Positions 26,495-35,381 of a stretch of 42,393 bases of DNA are shown here, in pieces; within the stretch, counting starts at the first letter, position 1, and every line of letters starts with the position of its first letter. The stretch is from the NCBI RefSeq assembly GCF_029051645.1, contig NZ_JAACFS010000049.1, positions 1-42,393 on the forward strand. The letters run 5' to 3'. The translations under genes and the position numbers were made by a program. This DNA is from Bradyrhizobium sp. CSA112. Lineage in GTDB: Bacteria; Pseudomonadota; Alphaproteobacteria; Rhizobiales; Xanthobacteraceae. The notes beneath the pieces are model-generated. The model saw nothing but the letters and a program-made list of their open reading frames with translations. It was not told where the DNA came from and did not search any database.

Positions 26495-26538
26495 GTTGCT
26501 CAATGTTTACAACGCAAAGGCTTTCAACGGGAGAAGAT
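26495..26538 (-). pseudogene. nodC: Scrap of nodC 3' coding region in the nodD2 leader
   Basis: Antisense to nodD2, the sequence decodes as LLPLKAFAL, a stop, TLSNN, against LLPVKAYALCTLSNS in the NodC of this window (21505-21550). By eye about 35 of 40 bases agree. It ends right at the nodD2 start and supplies the nodD2 ribosome site (GGGAG). It records a recombination between a nodD and a nodC copy. Confidence 0.6.
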
Positions 26539-27492
26539 ATGCCTTTTAAGGGCCTTGATCTAAATCTTCTTGTTGCGCTCGATGCTCTGATGACCGAGCG
26601 TAACCTCACCGCGGCGGCACGCAGCATCAAGCTGAGCCAGCCAGCCATGAGCGCCGCCGTCGCACGGCTACGCGCCTATTTCCGCGACGAACTATTTACG
26701 ATGAGAGGCCGGGAACTTGTCCCAACACCGCGTGCCGAAGGGCTCGCCGCCCCTATTCGCAAGGCTCTGCTGCACATCCAGCTCTCCATTATATCCCAGG
26801 ATGTGTTCAACCCTGCCAAATCGGATCGCCGCTTCCGGATCCTCCTGTCCGATTTCATGACAATCGTATTTTTTCGAAAGGTCGTGGATCGTGTCGCACG
26901 GGAAGCTCCCGCCGTCAGTTTCGAATTGCTGCCACTCGCCGATGCGACCGATGAGCTTCTCCGGCGCGGTGAAGTCGATTTTCTTATCTTGCCGGAATTG
27001 TTCATGTCGAGTGCACACCCTAAGGCGGCATTGTTCGAGGAGAGCCTCGTATGCGTCGGATGCCGCACGAACAAGCAGCTACCAGCGCAGCTTACATTCG
27101 AGAGATACATGTCCATGGGACACGTTGCGGTCAAGTTTGGGCTTACGCGAAAGCCCTCCATTGAAGAATGGTTCTTACTCAAGCATGGCCTCAAGAGACG
27201 CATCGAGGTCGTCGTGCAGAGCTTTAACATGATCCCGCCGGTACTATTGGACACTGGCCGCATAGGTATGATGCCCTCAAGGCTGGTTAAGCATTTCGAA
27301 AACACGATGCCCCTGCAGATCGTCGAACTTACGCGGTCACTTCCCGCGTTTACCGAGGCCGTCCAATGGCCCGCTTTTCACAATAGTGATCCGGCAAGCA
27401 TCTGGATGCGGCAGATATTGTTAGAAGAGGCGTCCTGCATGAGTCCTCGGCCTGAGACCACGAAAGATCCAGGCGCCCCTAAATTCAGTTAA
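26539..27492 (+). CDS. nodD2: NodD2, second LysR-type nod regulator
   Basis: A 317-aa LysR protein nearly parallel to NodD1 along its whole length, starting MPFKGLDLNLLVALDALMTE; the helix-turn-helix is LTAAARSIKLSQPAMSAAVA. Differences concentrate in the ligand-binding half (LLPLADATDELL against FLPFVDEPEELL) and the C-terminus. In B. japonicum NodD2 represses nod genes and is itself controlled by NolA. No nod box precedes it; instead a nodC scrap forms its leader. The frame is open further upstream, but the NodD family N-terminus and GGGAG spacing fix the start. Confidence 0.94.
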   Translation: MPFKGLDLNLLVALDALMTERNLTAAARSIKLSQPAMSAAVARLRAYFRDELFTMRGRELVPTPRAEGLAAPIRKALLHIQLSIISQDVFNPAKSDRRFRILLSDFMTIVFFRKVVDRVAREAPAVSFELLPLADATDELLRRGEVDFLILPELFMSSAHPKAALFEESLVCVGCRTNKQLPAQLTFERYMSMGHVAVKFGLTRKPSIEEWFLLKHGLKRRIEVVVQSFNMIPPVLLDTGRIGMMPSRLVKHFENTMPLQIVELTRSLPAFTEAVQWPAFHNSDPASIWMRQILLEEASCMSPRPETTKDPGAPKFS

Positions 27493-28715
27493 AGCGTCTT
27501 CTCATCCCCTCTTCGCATCAATCCGGTTACCCCCAATCCTTCGTGAGAACCGACCCTCATTCATCGTAAGCGCGGATTCGCAAAAGCGTCCTACGTCCGT
27601 TATATCTGCACCCATATTTCAGCTGTCTCTCGCGAGTCTAATATTAGGCTCCTCTCGGCTTGACGCCATTCTCGCTCGAGCTCGTTAGCGACAATTTGCG
27701 GCGTTGAAAATTAGTGGCCCGTTGCAAATGGCTATCGAACCTGCCACACAGCAACGGTCTCAAGCCAGCGGTTGGGCTCGCTCGAGAGGATAGCAATCCA
27801 GTCGACAGCAGAGGCGGAGCGCGACATGCAACGACTTACGCGATCAACGACATTTCCTACACATCGTCGGCGGCAGTTCTGGCATGAAGTCAGCTCCGAT
27901 ATCTTCTTCTCGCTCGACCTTCGTCTCTTCGGAGCTCATGACTTTCAAAGGGCGCCTGGCCCCTCGGACCGACCCCTATCGACCTCAAGCAGCGCATCAT
28001 CTGCAAATCGAAGTGGTTGCAGAACTGATCTGCGAAGGCAAGCACGCGCTCCTGGCAACCCAAATTGCGCAACGAACTCGCAAGCGCGCTGATAACAGCA
28101 AAACTCGACATTTGCCTGGAGGGCGGGACTAGCGAATCGGCCCAGATGCGCTCAGCGCACTGGCATCGACTAATTTGGAAGGCATTGCCCGTCTACGTGT
28201 CTGTCATTTTGTATACCAGGCGCGGGCGAGCGAGCATGTCGGACAGACCAATCACTTACCGCTTCGCGCCAAGTCTCATCTACCGTGGTCCGATCCGTTG
28301 TGAACGGGATCAAAGAGCGGCCACCACTTTGCGATAGATATTGAGGCAGCGGGACTTAAGCTGAGAAAATGCTGTGACTATCGTTGTTGGATCAGCATTG
28401 GCTGCCGATCGTTGCTCGTATCGGCTCGGCGCTTTCTTGCAGCCATGGCTCAGAATAGCGGCGCACCGAATGTGAGAATCCTCTTCTTCGCCCCGCCAGT
28501 TCGGCTGCACATAGGCACTGCGGTGCTCGCAGTTCCGAGAAAAGTTAGTCGATATCGCCTGCGCGGCCTTGAGACGAAGCAAAGCGCGACTGTGTTGCGC
28601 AACAGCATCACTTCAACGTATACCGCACCTTCGTCGCTGTACGCCGGCGGTCTGTCTTCTTTTGGCCAAACGTCTTAGCCACGTGCGGCCGCCTTAGCGT
28701 TAATCACGGAGCCGA
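27493..28715. other. 1.2-kb degenerate stretch after nodD2
   Basis: No intact gene. Around 27860-27960 the plus strand reads RQFWHEVSSDIFFSLDLRLF followed by frame changes, which faintly recalls the N-terminal domain of AraC-type regulators; I would not call it. Small open frames elsewhere lack support. It looks like old, decayed sequence. Confidence 0.35.
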
Positions 28716-28928
28716 ATGTTGCAGCAATACAGTGGTGTCTACGATCCGGAAGACCTCTCGGTCTTGGGAAGGCTTTTTGATGAAGCAGTCGCGGCGTTAC
28801 CGGCTTCGATGCGAACTCCTGAAAATCGAACGGCAATCGCCACGCTTGTTCTGGAACGTGCAGCAGCCGGCGAGGCCCACTTGGCGTCCCTGATGAACTT
28901 GATGGGCGCCATTGCTTCTGCCGCTTGA
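28716..28928 (+). CDS. Small hypothetical protein before nolA
   Basis: A 70-aa protein with LSVLGRLFDEAVAALPASMR, TPENRTAIATLVLERAAAG and a hydrophobic end. I recall similar short proteins (LGR-FDEAVAxLPxxMRTPxNRT) as common hypotheticals in Bradyrhizobium. GGAG lies four bases before the ATG. No function is known to me. It stands alone about 150 bases upstream of nolA on the same strand. Confidence 0.6.
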   Translation: MLQQYSGVYDPEDLSVLGRLFDEAVAALPASMRTPENRTAIATLVLERAAAGEAHLASLMNLMGAIASAA

Positions 28929-29027
28929 TCAGGCGGCTCTCTGAGGACAGCAACCTTGCTGGCGCCAGAAGAGCCGCCTAGCTGGCGCCTGAAACGAAGC
29001 CATTTTCAGGTAGACCGTTGAAATAGC

Positions 29028-29058
29028 TTGAATCTCACGCGACGTCAGGTTGTAGGCT
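29028..29058 (+). promoter_or_regulatory. nolA promoter with MerR-type 19-bp spacer
   Basis: TTGAAT, 19 bases, TAGGCT. The spacer contains an imperfect dyad AATCTCACG-CGA-CGTCAGGTT (7 of 9 positions paired), the usual place for a MerR-family dimer. The nolA ATG lies 15 bases past the -10 element, so the leader is very short. Autoregulation by NolA is the natural reading. Confidence 0.65.
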
Positions 29059-29073
29059 TGAAATTAGAGAACC

Positions 29074-29781
29074 ATGACAAAACCTACACCACGAAGGCGT
29101 CGATGGCGCATTGGCGAGCTTGCAGAGGCGACCGGGGTAACGGTACGCACTCTGCATCATTATGAGCACACCGGCTTATTAAGTGCGTCGGAGCGCACCG
29201 ACGGCGGTCACCGCATGTACGACCACGAAGGCCTCAAACGGGTACATCAAATCCGAGCGCTACGTGAGCTTGACTTCTCGCTTCACGAGATCCGTAGAGC
29301 GATAGAGGGCAGAACCTCGCTTACTGACCTATTGCGCAATCATTTGGGGAGAATTGAACTTCAAGTCGCGCGTGCAACCCTGTTGCGAAATCGTTTGCGC
29401 AACATGACGACGGATAGTGAATTGCACGTCAGTGTTGATGAGCTAGCTGCCACTCTGGATGCAATGTCGCGGGTTGAGGAAGAACGCCCTCAGCCGCTCC
29501 CATGCACATGCGTCATGGACTCAGGTCGAGAGGAGCGGTGGCGGAAGATCCTCGACGAGCTGCGCGATTGTGTGGATCGGGGCGAGCATCCCTGCAGCGA
29601 ACGGGCAAATGCTGTGGCGCTTAAAGCGCGCTTGCTGATCACAGAGATCGCAGGAGCTGATTCGACCGTTTCAATGATACTGAAAGTTCTTGCGCGATTG
29701 AGCGCGCCACGCAGTATGGCTGGCTGGGATCCCTGCCTAATGCAATATCTCGACCTCGCACTTGCCGCCTTGAACGGATGA
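29074..29781 (+). CDS. nolA: NolA, MerR-family regulator of genotype-specific nodulation
   Basis: A 235-aa protein with an N-terminal MerR helix-turn-helix RIGELAEATGVTVRTLHHYE and wing GGHRMYDHEGLKRV, a dimerisation helix around 75-110, and a C-terminal TipAS-like region with ALKARLLITEIAGAD. In B. japonicum nolA yields three proteins from alternative starts; in-frame Met codons after the DNA-binding part (MTTDSELHVS, MSRVEEERPQ) would allow that here. NolA1 lies at the top of a circuit that induces NodD2 and represses nodulation on certain hosts. Confidence 0.92.
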   Translation: MTKPTPRRRRWRIGELAEATGVTVRTLHHYEHTGLLSASERTDGGHRMYDHEGLKRVHQIRALRELDFSLHEIRRAIEGRTSLTDLLRNHLGRIELQVARATLLRNRLRNMTTDSELHVSVDELAATLDAMSRVEEERPQPLPCTCVMDSGREERWRKILDELRDCVDRGEHPCSERANAVALKARLLITEIAGADSTVSMILKVLARLSAPRSMAGWDPCLMQYLDLALAALNG

Positions 29782-30387
29782 ACTGCGCTGAACCTGCCGC
29801 GTATAATGCGTGCACCCCTGCTGTGTTCTCCATCTAGATGAGAATGATATGAGTTTTTTAGCGCCCAGGAACGCGCCGGTTGTGGTTTGCGTCAGATGGT
29901 TGAGGACTCGTGGCGCTCTTCTCTAACTTTTGCAGCGTCGCTCCTTCATCGAGACATGACTTTGGACACATTTATGAGACGAGCCCCCCGAAGGGCTTGA
30001 ATCGTACGTGGCGTCAGATTGTACGATCTACTGTAGGTGGCCACGCTCCCTGGCAACCTAGGGACAACTCCGCCTAGCCGGGAGGATCGCATGGCCTGCA
30101 GTACGTTCAGAGTTTCTGGGCGAGAGCTTCGGCATTCGGGACGCAGTGGATGATCATGGTGGCCTTGCAAGTGCTTGATCAGAGCGAGCCGTGCCGGTCG
30201 GGGTGATCGCGGGTGTGCTGGATGCTGACGCAGCGTTCGTTACGACGTAGTCGAGCTTCTCGCAAGGAGAGGCTTTGTCCGACAAACCGAACAAGACGGA
30301 TTTATCTATCTCTCACTCACGGATAAGGATCGCAAACTTCGCGGATCTCGCTCGCTGCAAACCCAATTCGAATCGACATCATGTCGT
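29782..30387. other. nolA downstream stretch with promoter copy and MarR-like scrap
   Basis: No intact gene. It contains the third NolA-type promoter (29997-30027). At about 30247-30350 the plus strand reads YDVVELLARRGFVRQTEQDG then FIYLSLTDKDRKLR, which looks like the wing of a MarR-family regulator without its beginning (a stop lies just upstream). The fragment ends at the sigma-54 promoter. Confidence 0.4.
29997..30027 (+). promoter_or_regulatory. NolA-type MerR promoter, copy 3
   Basis: TTGAAT, 19 bases, TACGAT, with GGCGTCAGATTG in the spacer against GACGTCAGGTTG at nolA. It is the same architecture as copies at 26152 and 29028. What it drives is unclear; only short ORFs and the MarR-like scrap follow before the cupin gene. 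Confidence 0.55.
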
Positions 30388-30403
30388 TGGCACGTCGGTT
30401 GCT
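30388..30403 (+). promoter_or_regulatory. Perfect sigma-54 promoter before the cupin gene
   Basis: TGGCACGTCGGTTGCT matches TGGCACG-N4-TTGCW at every fixed base. The predicted start near 30414 leaves an 18-base leader before the ATG at 30432. I found no exact TGT-N10-ACA within 200 bases upstream; the nearest is TGT-N12-ACA around 30277-30294. Activation by NifA is likely given the surroundings, but another sigma-54 activator is possible. Confidence 0.8.
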
Positions 30404-30431
30404 GCTCCAAAGGTTAAGTTAAGGATTACGA

Positions 30432-31121
30432 ATGTCTCAAGCTGTTAGGCTCACGCCCCACGAGACGGTCAGAAGGCTCGAGCACTTCCGCAAGGAGCGG
30501 ATTGTCAAAGTGCTCTATACGCCGGATGGGGTGCCGCCGCCGGCATACTTGCAGCTAAAACAGGACGACCAACTAGAGATCAGGGCGGGATGTATTCACG
30601 TCGCCGTTGCCGGACAGGAACGGGAGCTCGGTCCGAGTTCGGTATGTGACGTCTCAGGCGCTGGTCCTCACAAAGTATGGAATACAGGCGACGAACCCGC
30701 AGACTCCATATACGTAACGCCGCCGCGGGGATGGACATGCGAACCGTTTGCTGTGTTCGATCGATTGCAGCGTCAGGAGCGCGTCGGACGTGATGGAATG
30801 CCGAGATTGCCAGCGTTCGGCGTGTATCTCACTGCTTATCGCCACATCTTTCCTATAGCGGGATCGCAATGGTTGTTTCGCTCTGCCACGGCAGGTTCGG
30901 AGGCATCGGCCAGCCGCGGCTTACGCGCTGCCTTGAGGCATCCAAAGCTGGCGTTATCTCATAACCAAGCGATGCCCTCGCATGGGCAGGAACGGCAAGC
31001 TGTTAGCAAACTCAAGCGAACATCCGGAGCTCTAAGTGCCAATTTCTCGAATTACTGCAGCTGCAAGTGCAGCATTCCTCTCTTGTGCTTTGGCTTCGAC
31101 CGCGCCAGCTGCCGACGTTAA
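30432..31121 (+). CDS. Cupin-domain protein, first gene of a sigma-54 cluster
   Basis: A protein of up to 229 aa with a beta-barrel cupin core: YLQLKQDDQLEIRAGCIHVA, ELGPSSVCDVSGAGPHKVWN and DEPADSIYVTPPRGWTC. Cupins bind metal or small ligands; only one His of a metal site is evident, so catalysis is uncertain. The last 28 codons overlap the next gene in another frame, and the composition after about residue 150 is poor, so the true C-terminus may be earlier or the end may be frameshifted. Its position right after a -24/-12 promoter and before a binding-protein gene suggests a symbiosis-regulated operon. Confidence 0.6.
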   Translation: MSQAVRLTPHETVRRLEHFRKERIVKVLYTPDGVPPPAYLQLKQDDQLEIRAGCIHVAVAGQERELGPSSVCDVSGAGPHKVWNTGDEPADSIYVTPPRGWTCEPFAVFDRLQRQERVGRDGMPRLPAFGVYLTAYRHIFPIAGSQWLFRSATAGSEASASRGLRAALRHPKLALSHNQAMPSHGQERQAVSKLKRTSGALSANFSNYCSCKCSIPLLCFGFDRASCRR

Positions 31122-32142
31122 TATCGCCGTGGTCGGCCCGATGACCGGAAGCACTGCTGCGCTTGGCGTACAGATGCGCGACGGTGCTACTGCGGCTGTC
31201 GATGCGTTAAATGCTTCGGGCCTACTTCCCGGTATCAAGGTCATATTGAGCGTCGCCGATGACGCGTGCGATCCCAAGCAGGCCGTCGCAGTTGCCAATC
31301 GGCTGACGATGGATCAAGTCAAGTTGGTCGTTGGCCACTTTTGTTCGTCTTCCTCTATCCCCGCTTCCGACGTTTACGCCGAAGCGGCACTTATTCAGAT
31401 TTCACCTGGCTCAACGAATCCTCAGCTAACAGAGCGTGGTCTCAAGACGGTGTTTCGGATCTGCGGCCGCGACGACCAACAAGGACTCGTGGCGGCCGAA
31501 TACATCTTGCGACATTATCCGAACAAGAAGATTGCCGTCCTTGACGACAAGAGTACCGCCGGCAAGGGCATTGCCGACGTCGTTGAGTCACGCCTTCAGG
31601 AAGCGGGCGAAAAGGTCATTCGGCAAAGCTATGTGGCCGGCGAAAAGGACTACACGGCCCTGGTCTCAAGAATGAAAAGAGACGGAATCCAGATCGCCTA
31701 TATCGGCGGCTATTACAACGAGATCGGCTTGATTGTGCGTCAAGCCGCAGAAGCAGGCGCAGGTCTCACTATCATGGCGAACGATCCGTTGATGACCAGC
31801 GACTTTTCGGCGATCGCGGGCGAAGCAGCAAACGGCACACTGTTCACCTTCATGCCCGACTCCACCAAGAATGCTCAAGCGGCGGACGCCGTAGCTAGGC
31901 TCAAGTCTTCCAACATGTCAGCGGGAGGCTACACGCTCTACGCCTATGCCGCCGTCCAGGCATGGGCGGACGCGGTAAAGCGGGCCGGTACCTTCGACGG
32001 TCCGCGAGTAGCAGCTGCGCTTCGTTCGCAGCCAACCCAAACAGTAATCGGGCCGGTCCGGTTCGATACCAAAGGAGACAATGCAGCTCCCGGCTTCGTC
32101 GTATACCGGTGGCATAACAACATTGTCGAGACCGTCGAGTAG
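31036..32142 (+). CDS. Periplasmic branched-chain amino-acid-type binding protein
   Basis: A 368-aa LivJ/LivK-family solute-binding protein. A signal peptide (cleavage likely after STAPAA) precedes DVNIAVVGPMTGSTAALGVQ, VVGHFCSSSSIPASDVYAE, ISPGSTNPQLTERG and VRQAAEAGAGLTIMAND. The GTG start at 31036 has GGAG six bases upstream. No permease or ATPase gene follows, so it would have to use a transporter encoded elsewhere or act as a sensor. It overlaps the end of the cupin frame, which implies co-transcription from the sigma-54 promoter. Confidence 0.88.
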   Translation: MPISRITAAASAAFLSCALASTAPAADVNIAVVGPMTGSTAALGVQMRDGATAAVDALNASGLLPGIKVILSVADDACDPKQAVAVANRLTMDQVKLVVGHFCSSSSIPASDVYAEAALIQISPGSTNPQLTERGLKTVFRICGRDDQQGLVAAEYILRHYPNKKIAVLDDKSTAGKGIADVVESRLQEAGEKVIRQSYVAGEKDYTALVSRMKRDGIQIAYIGGYYNEIGLIVRQAAEAGAGLTIMANDPLMTSDFSAIAGEAANGTLFTFMPDSTKNAQAADAVARLKSSNMSAGGYTLYAYAAVQAWADAVKRAGTFDGPRVAAALRSQPTQTVIGPVRFDTKGDNAAPGFVVYRWHNNIVETVE

Positions 32143-32188
32143 AACTCATCGTTGTGACCGCACACGAGCCTAGATATTCAGCGAAGTA

Positions 32189-32494
32189 ATGGAAATGATG
32201 AAACGTAATTCCGGACATGACGTGCTACTCGGGTCGGTTCTCGCGCTCGCGGTACTCGCGTCGTTTCTCGCGCTCGCAGTACTGCTCGTGGAGCTATCCT
32301 ATGACGCCGATGCGCCAACGGAAGAGTTTATGCCCAACGGCACAGCTCGGCCGATGTCGCTGCGTTACTTTTGCTTAGCTCTTTGCCGAACTTCCACTGT
32401 GCGATCTGAGACCGACTCGTTCCGGACCAATATTTGGTACCTGGACCAACGCAGCGTGATATTGCTGCCAACTCAGGGCAATGCCAATCCGTGA
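32189..32494 (+). CDS. Possible small membrane protein
   Basis: An open frame of 101 codons whose first third is a plausible membrane anchor (LLGSVLALAVLASFLALAVLLVELSYD). The rest is unremarkable. No strong ribosome site. It could be a real small protein of the cluster or chance; the hydrophobic repeat-like leader is the only support. Confidence 0.3.
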   Translation: MEMMKRNSGHDVLLGSVLALAVLASFLALAVLLVELSYDADAPTEEFMPNGTARPMSLRYFCLALCRTSTVRSETDSFRTNIWYLDQRSVILLPTQGNANP

Positions 32495-32642
32495 CCGAGG
32501 CGGCTGATTGCTGCACTTTGGATGCCGGCCGTCCTCGCTGTCCCAACAAACACTCGAACTCTGTCCTCAGGCCGTCTACCGGACTGACTGACCGGCATGC
32601 TGACAACTGCAAGCGCCCTCGGTGGTTCAACGGGAGAAACCT

Positions 32643-34761
32643 ATGTCCGATGCCAAATTGCAAAATGTGCTCTCTTCTCTTTCGCAGGCAGCGAAACAGT
32701 TAGATGCTCTGCCGTCCGACCGGCCTGCGCCGGCCGCTAATTACGTCAAACTAAACACGAATGAGAACCCATTTCCGTTGCCAACAATCGTATGGCAAAG
32801 TGCAATTGCGGCGCTTGAGCGGCAGTATCTGTATCCAGAAGATGACAACATTAGCCTGAGGGAAGCAGCCGCTAATATCTACGGCGTCGCGATCGATCAT
32901 GTGATTGCCGGCAATGGATCATCTGAGCTTCTCGGGCTCATCTACAGAGCATTTCTTGCCCCGGGGCGACAGCGGCGCAATGCTGTCGCCAGGTTTTTCA
33001 TTCAATCACAAACTTGTTATGTTGCAGGGTGCTCAACTGCTTGAAATCAGATGTAACGAACCTCAGTCGTTGCCGATAGAGCAATTGCTCTTTGGGCCAG
33101 CAAAAGATGCCAAGTTCATTCTGTTGGCGAATCCGAACAATCCGACCGGAACGTTCATCCCTATCGCCGATATCGAACGCCTCCTGGCACAATCGGACCG
33201 CCTCGTCGTGTTGGACGAAGCGTATGTCGATTCTGCGCCTGATAATGGCCTGCGGCCCCTCAGCCGTTATCCGGATCTTCTGCTCTTAAGAACACTTTCG
33301 AAAAGCTATGCCGCCGCTGGCGTTCGCGTCGGCTTCGGGTTCGGCCACCCGCAGCTTATTGGACGGCTTCGTAACATCCAGAACGTCTTCAGCATGAATG
33401 TAATCGGGCACGCGGTCGGCATCAGCATTCTTGCGCATCGCGCCGTCTATGAAGAGAACCATAGGCACATCAGGCATGAAAGACAGCGGGTTGCGACCGC
33501 ATTGTCGCAACTTGGATTTTCTCTAACGCCCTCCCACGCAAACTTCTTGCTAGCGCGTGTGCCTGCGGGACACGACGGTAGATGGTGGCAGGCCGCTTTG
33601 GAAAGGCAAAGAATACTTGTTGCCTTCCTTTCCAATAACGTTCTTGAAAATTGCATCCGCGTGAGCATCGGGACAAAAACGCAAATGGATGCGTTTCTGG
33701 GAGCCGTCAGTGACATTTCTGACAGCTTAAAGCTAGGAAGATCGCCAGTTCTAACGTTCGGCATCTTCGATCACTTAGACGAGGACGGCCGCGACATCGC
33801 CCGACAATACGCAGATCGCCTCGTCCTGGCAGAGGCGTACGACCGACTCGGCTTCTTTGCATATCACGTGGCAGAACACCACTGTACGCCGCATGGGAGA
33901 GGTCCATCGCCAAATTTGTTCTTGTCGAGCGTCGCACAGCGCACACGGCAACTTCGTATCGGGCCATTGGTGATGCTGCTTAACCTCTATCATCTCCTGC
34001 GTGCGTTTGAAGAGATCTGTATGCTCGATCACTTGAGCGGTGGCCGGCTTGAGGTGGGTATCGGACGCGGCTCTCTTCCGCTTGAATTGGGCTACTACGG
34101 CATCAGTGCTGACGCGGCGCCAAGCCGTTATGAAGAAGCAAGCGAAGCCCTTATCAGCGCTATGAAAGGCGGCATGCTATCCTATCAAGGCCAACATTTT
34201 GAGCTAAACAGCGTTCCGTTGACGGTAAAAACTTATCAGCGTCCAAGGCCGCCGACATGGATTGCCACAAATCGACCCGAGTCCGCAGCTTGGGCAGCTG
34301 CCAATGGCGCAAATCTCGCGTGCGTAGGCCCCTCCTCTGCTGTACGCAAAGTAACTGATGCCTTCCGCGCTCATCGAGAGCCCAACGGCGAGGCTCACGA
34401 TCAAATGCCATTTCTTGGATTGCTTCGCATGGTCGTGATTGCGCGTTCGGAGATAGATGCCTATTCGCTCGCGGCATCTGCTTACGCACAATGGCTCGAG
34501 AGCTTTAAGTTCCTTTACGAGCTCAATGCCATCCCTACACCACCACACCTTCCGCTGACCTTCGATGCGGCAATCGAGAGCGAATTGTGCGTCGTCGGAA
34601 CGTCAGCTTCTGTGCGACAAGTTCTCCTAAATCAGCTGGAAGAGTCAGGTGCGAATTACCTTCTTTGTCAACTCGCATTTGGCAATCTGCCATTAGATGC
34701 TTCCCTGTGCACCGCAACCGCAATCCAATCCGAAATCATGGCTGGACTTGGCCCACAATGA
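32643..34761 (+). CDS. HisC-like aminotransferase fused to luciferase-like monooxygenase, one frameshift
   Basis: GGGAG lies six bases before ATG 32643. Residues 1 to about 360 form a fold-type I, HisC-like PLP aminotransferase: YVKLNTNENPFPLP, GNGSSELLGLIYRAFL, FILLANPNNPTGTF, RLVVLDEAYVDSAP and the PLP Lys220 in RTLSKSYAAAGVRVGF. From about 370 the chain becomes a bacterial-luciferase-family FMN monooxygenase: LTFGIFDHLDE, AYHVAEHHCTPHG, PNLFLSSVAQRTRQLRIGPL, ICMLDHLSGGRLEVGIGRGS. The frame breaks at 32963-32966, where GGGG should be GGG; dropping one G gives an unbroken 705-aa protein. Apart from that the sequence is well preserved, which favours a read error, slippage or recent loss. The substrate is unknown: the first half could transaminate an amino acid or amino-alcohol phosphate, and the second could oxidise the product. 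Confidence 0.8.
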
Positions 34762-34955
34762 TTTGCCCGTCCGGCTTTAGACATCAAACGTTGTGGCAGC
34801 GCTCCTAGACCCTTCCCGTATAGTCGGCGGGCAGCATGCGCTCACGATCAGCAGCTCCTGTTTGCTCACCACGACGTCCATGGGTCGACGAGGTGCGCTG
34901 TTGCCGCGATCCGGCAGCTCACGCTTTTCTAATCACACCTACGGAGGACTGACTA

Positions 34956-35381
34956 ATGACGAAAGACCGATTCGCCATGGGCTTTGCCCTTGCATTGATT
35001 CTGATGGCGAGCTTTCCTGGAGCCGCCGGCGCGGAGGAGCCTGCGTACGCGGGCCTGAACGGGGGCGCGCCGATCAACACCGGCGACGTGTTGTCAGGCG
35101 AGCTCTACGCGATTCGCATACGCGATGCCAAGCACGGCAAAAAGGTCGCCTACCATATCATCTCCGCGCCGCGCCGGCTACCCGAGCCGCACGCGCTGTG
35201 CAAGCTAGAGACCGGACCGGTAATGTTTCAGCTGCTCACAACTGGCGAAGCGCACGCCAGTCAGCTGAAGCCACTAGTCGGCAAGAGGATCTCGGTGAAG
35301 GTCGATGAAATCGCCTGTGCCGACGCTGAGCAGATGAGCGAGGCGGTGATCAAGAAGTGGAGTCTGGTGAAACAGCGTTGA
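34956..35381 (+). CDS. Small secreted protein of unknown function
   Basis: A 141-aa protein with a clear signal peptide (FAMGFALALILMASFPGAAG, cleavage after AGA). The mature part has SGELYAIRIRDAKHGKKVAY, LCKLETGPVMFQLLTTGEAH and KPLVGKRISVKVDEIACADA, with two Cys that could form a disulfide. GGAGG eight bases before ATG supports the start. I do not recognise the family. It follows the fusion gene by about 200 bases on the same strand and might belong to the same transcript. Confidence 0.7.
   Translation: MTKDRFAMGFALALILMASFPGAAGAEEPAYAGLNGGAPINTGDVLSGELYAIRIRDAKHGKKVAYHIISAPRRLPEPHALCKLETGPVMFQLLTTGEAHASQLKPLVGKRISVKVDEIACADAEQMSEAVIKKWSLVKQR

Noticed and set aside
27860..27960. AraC-family regulator fragment
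   Set aside because: Only about 25 residues faintly match, with frame changes; mentioned but not called.
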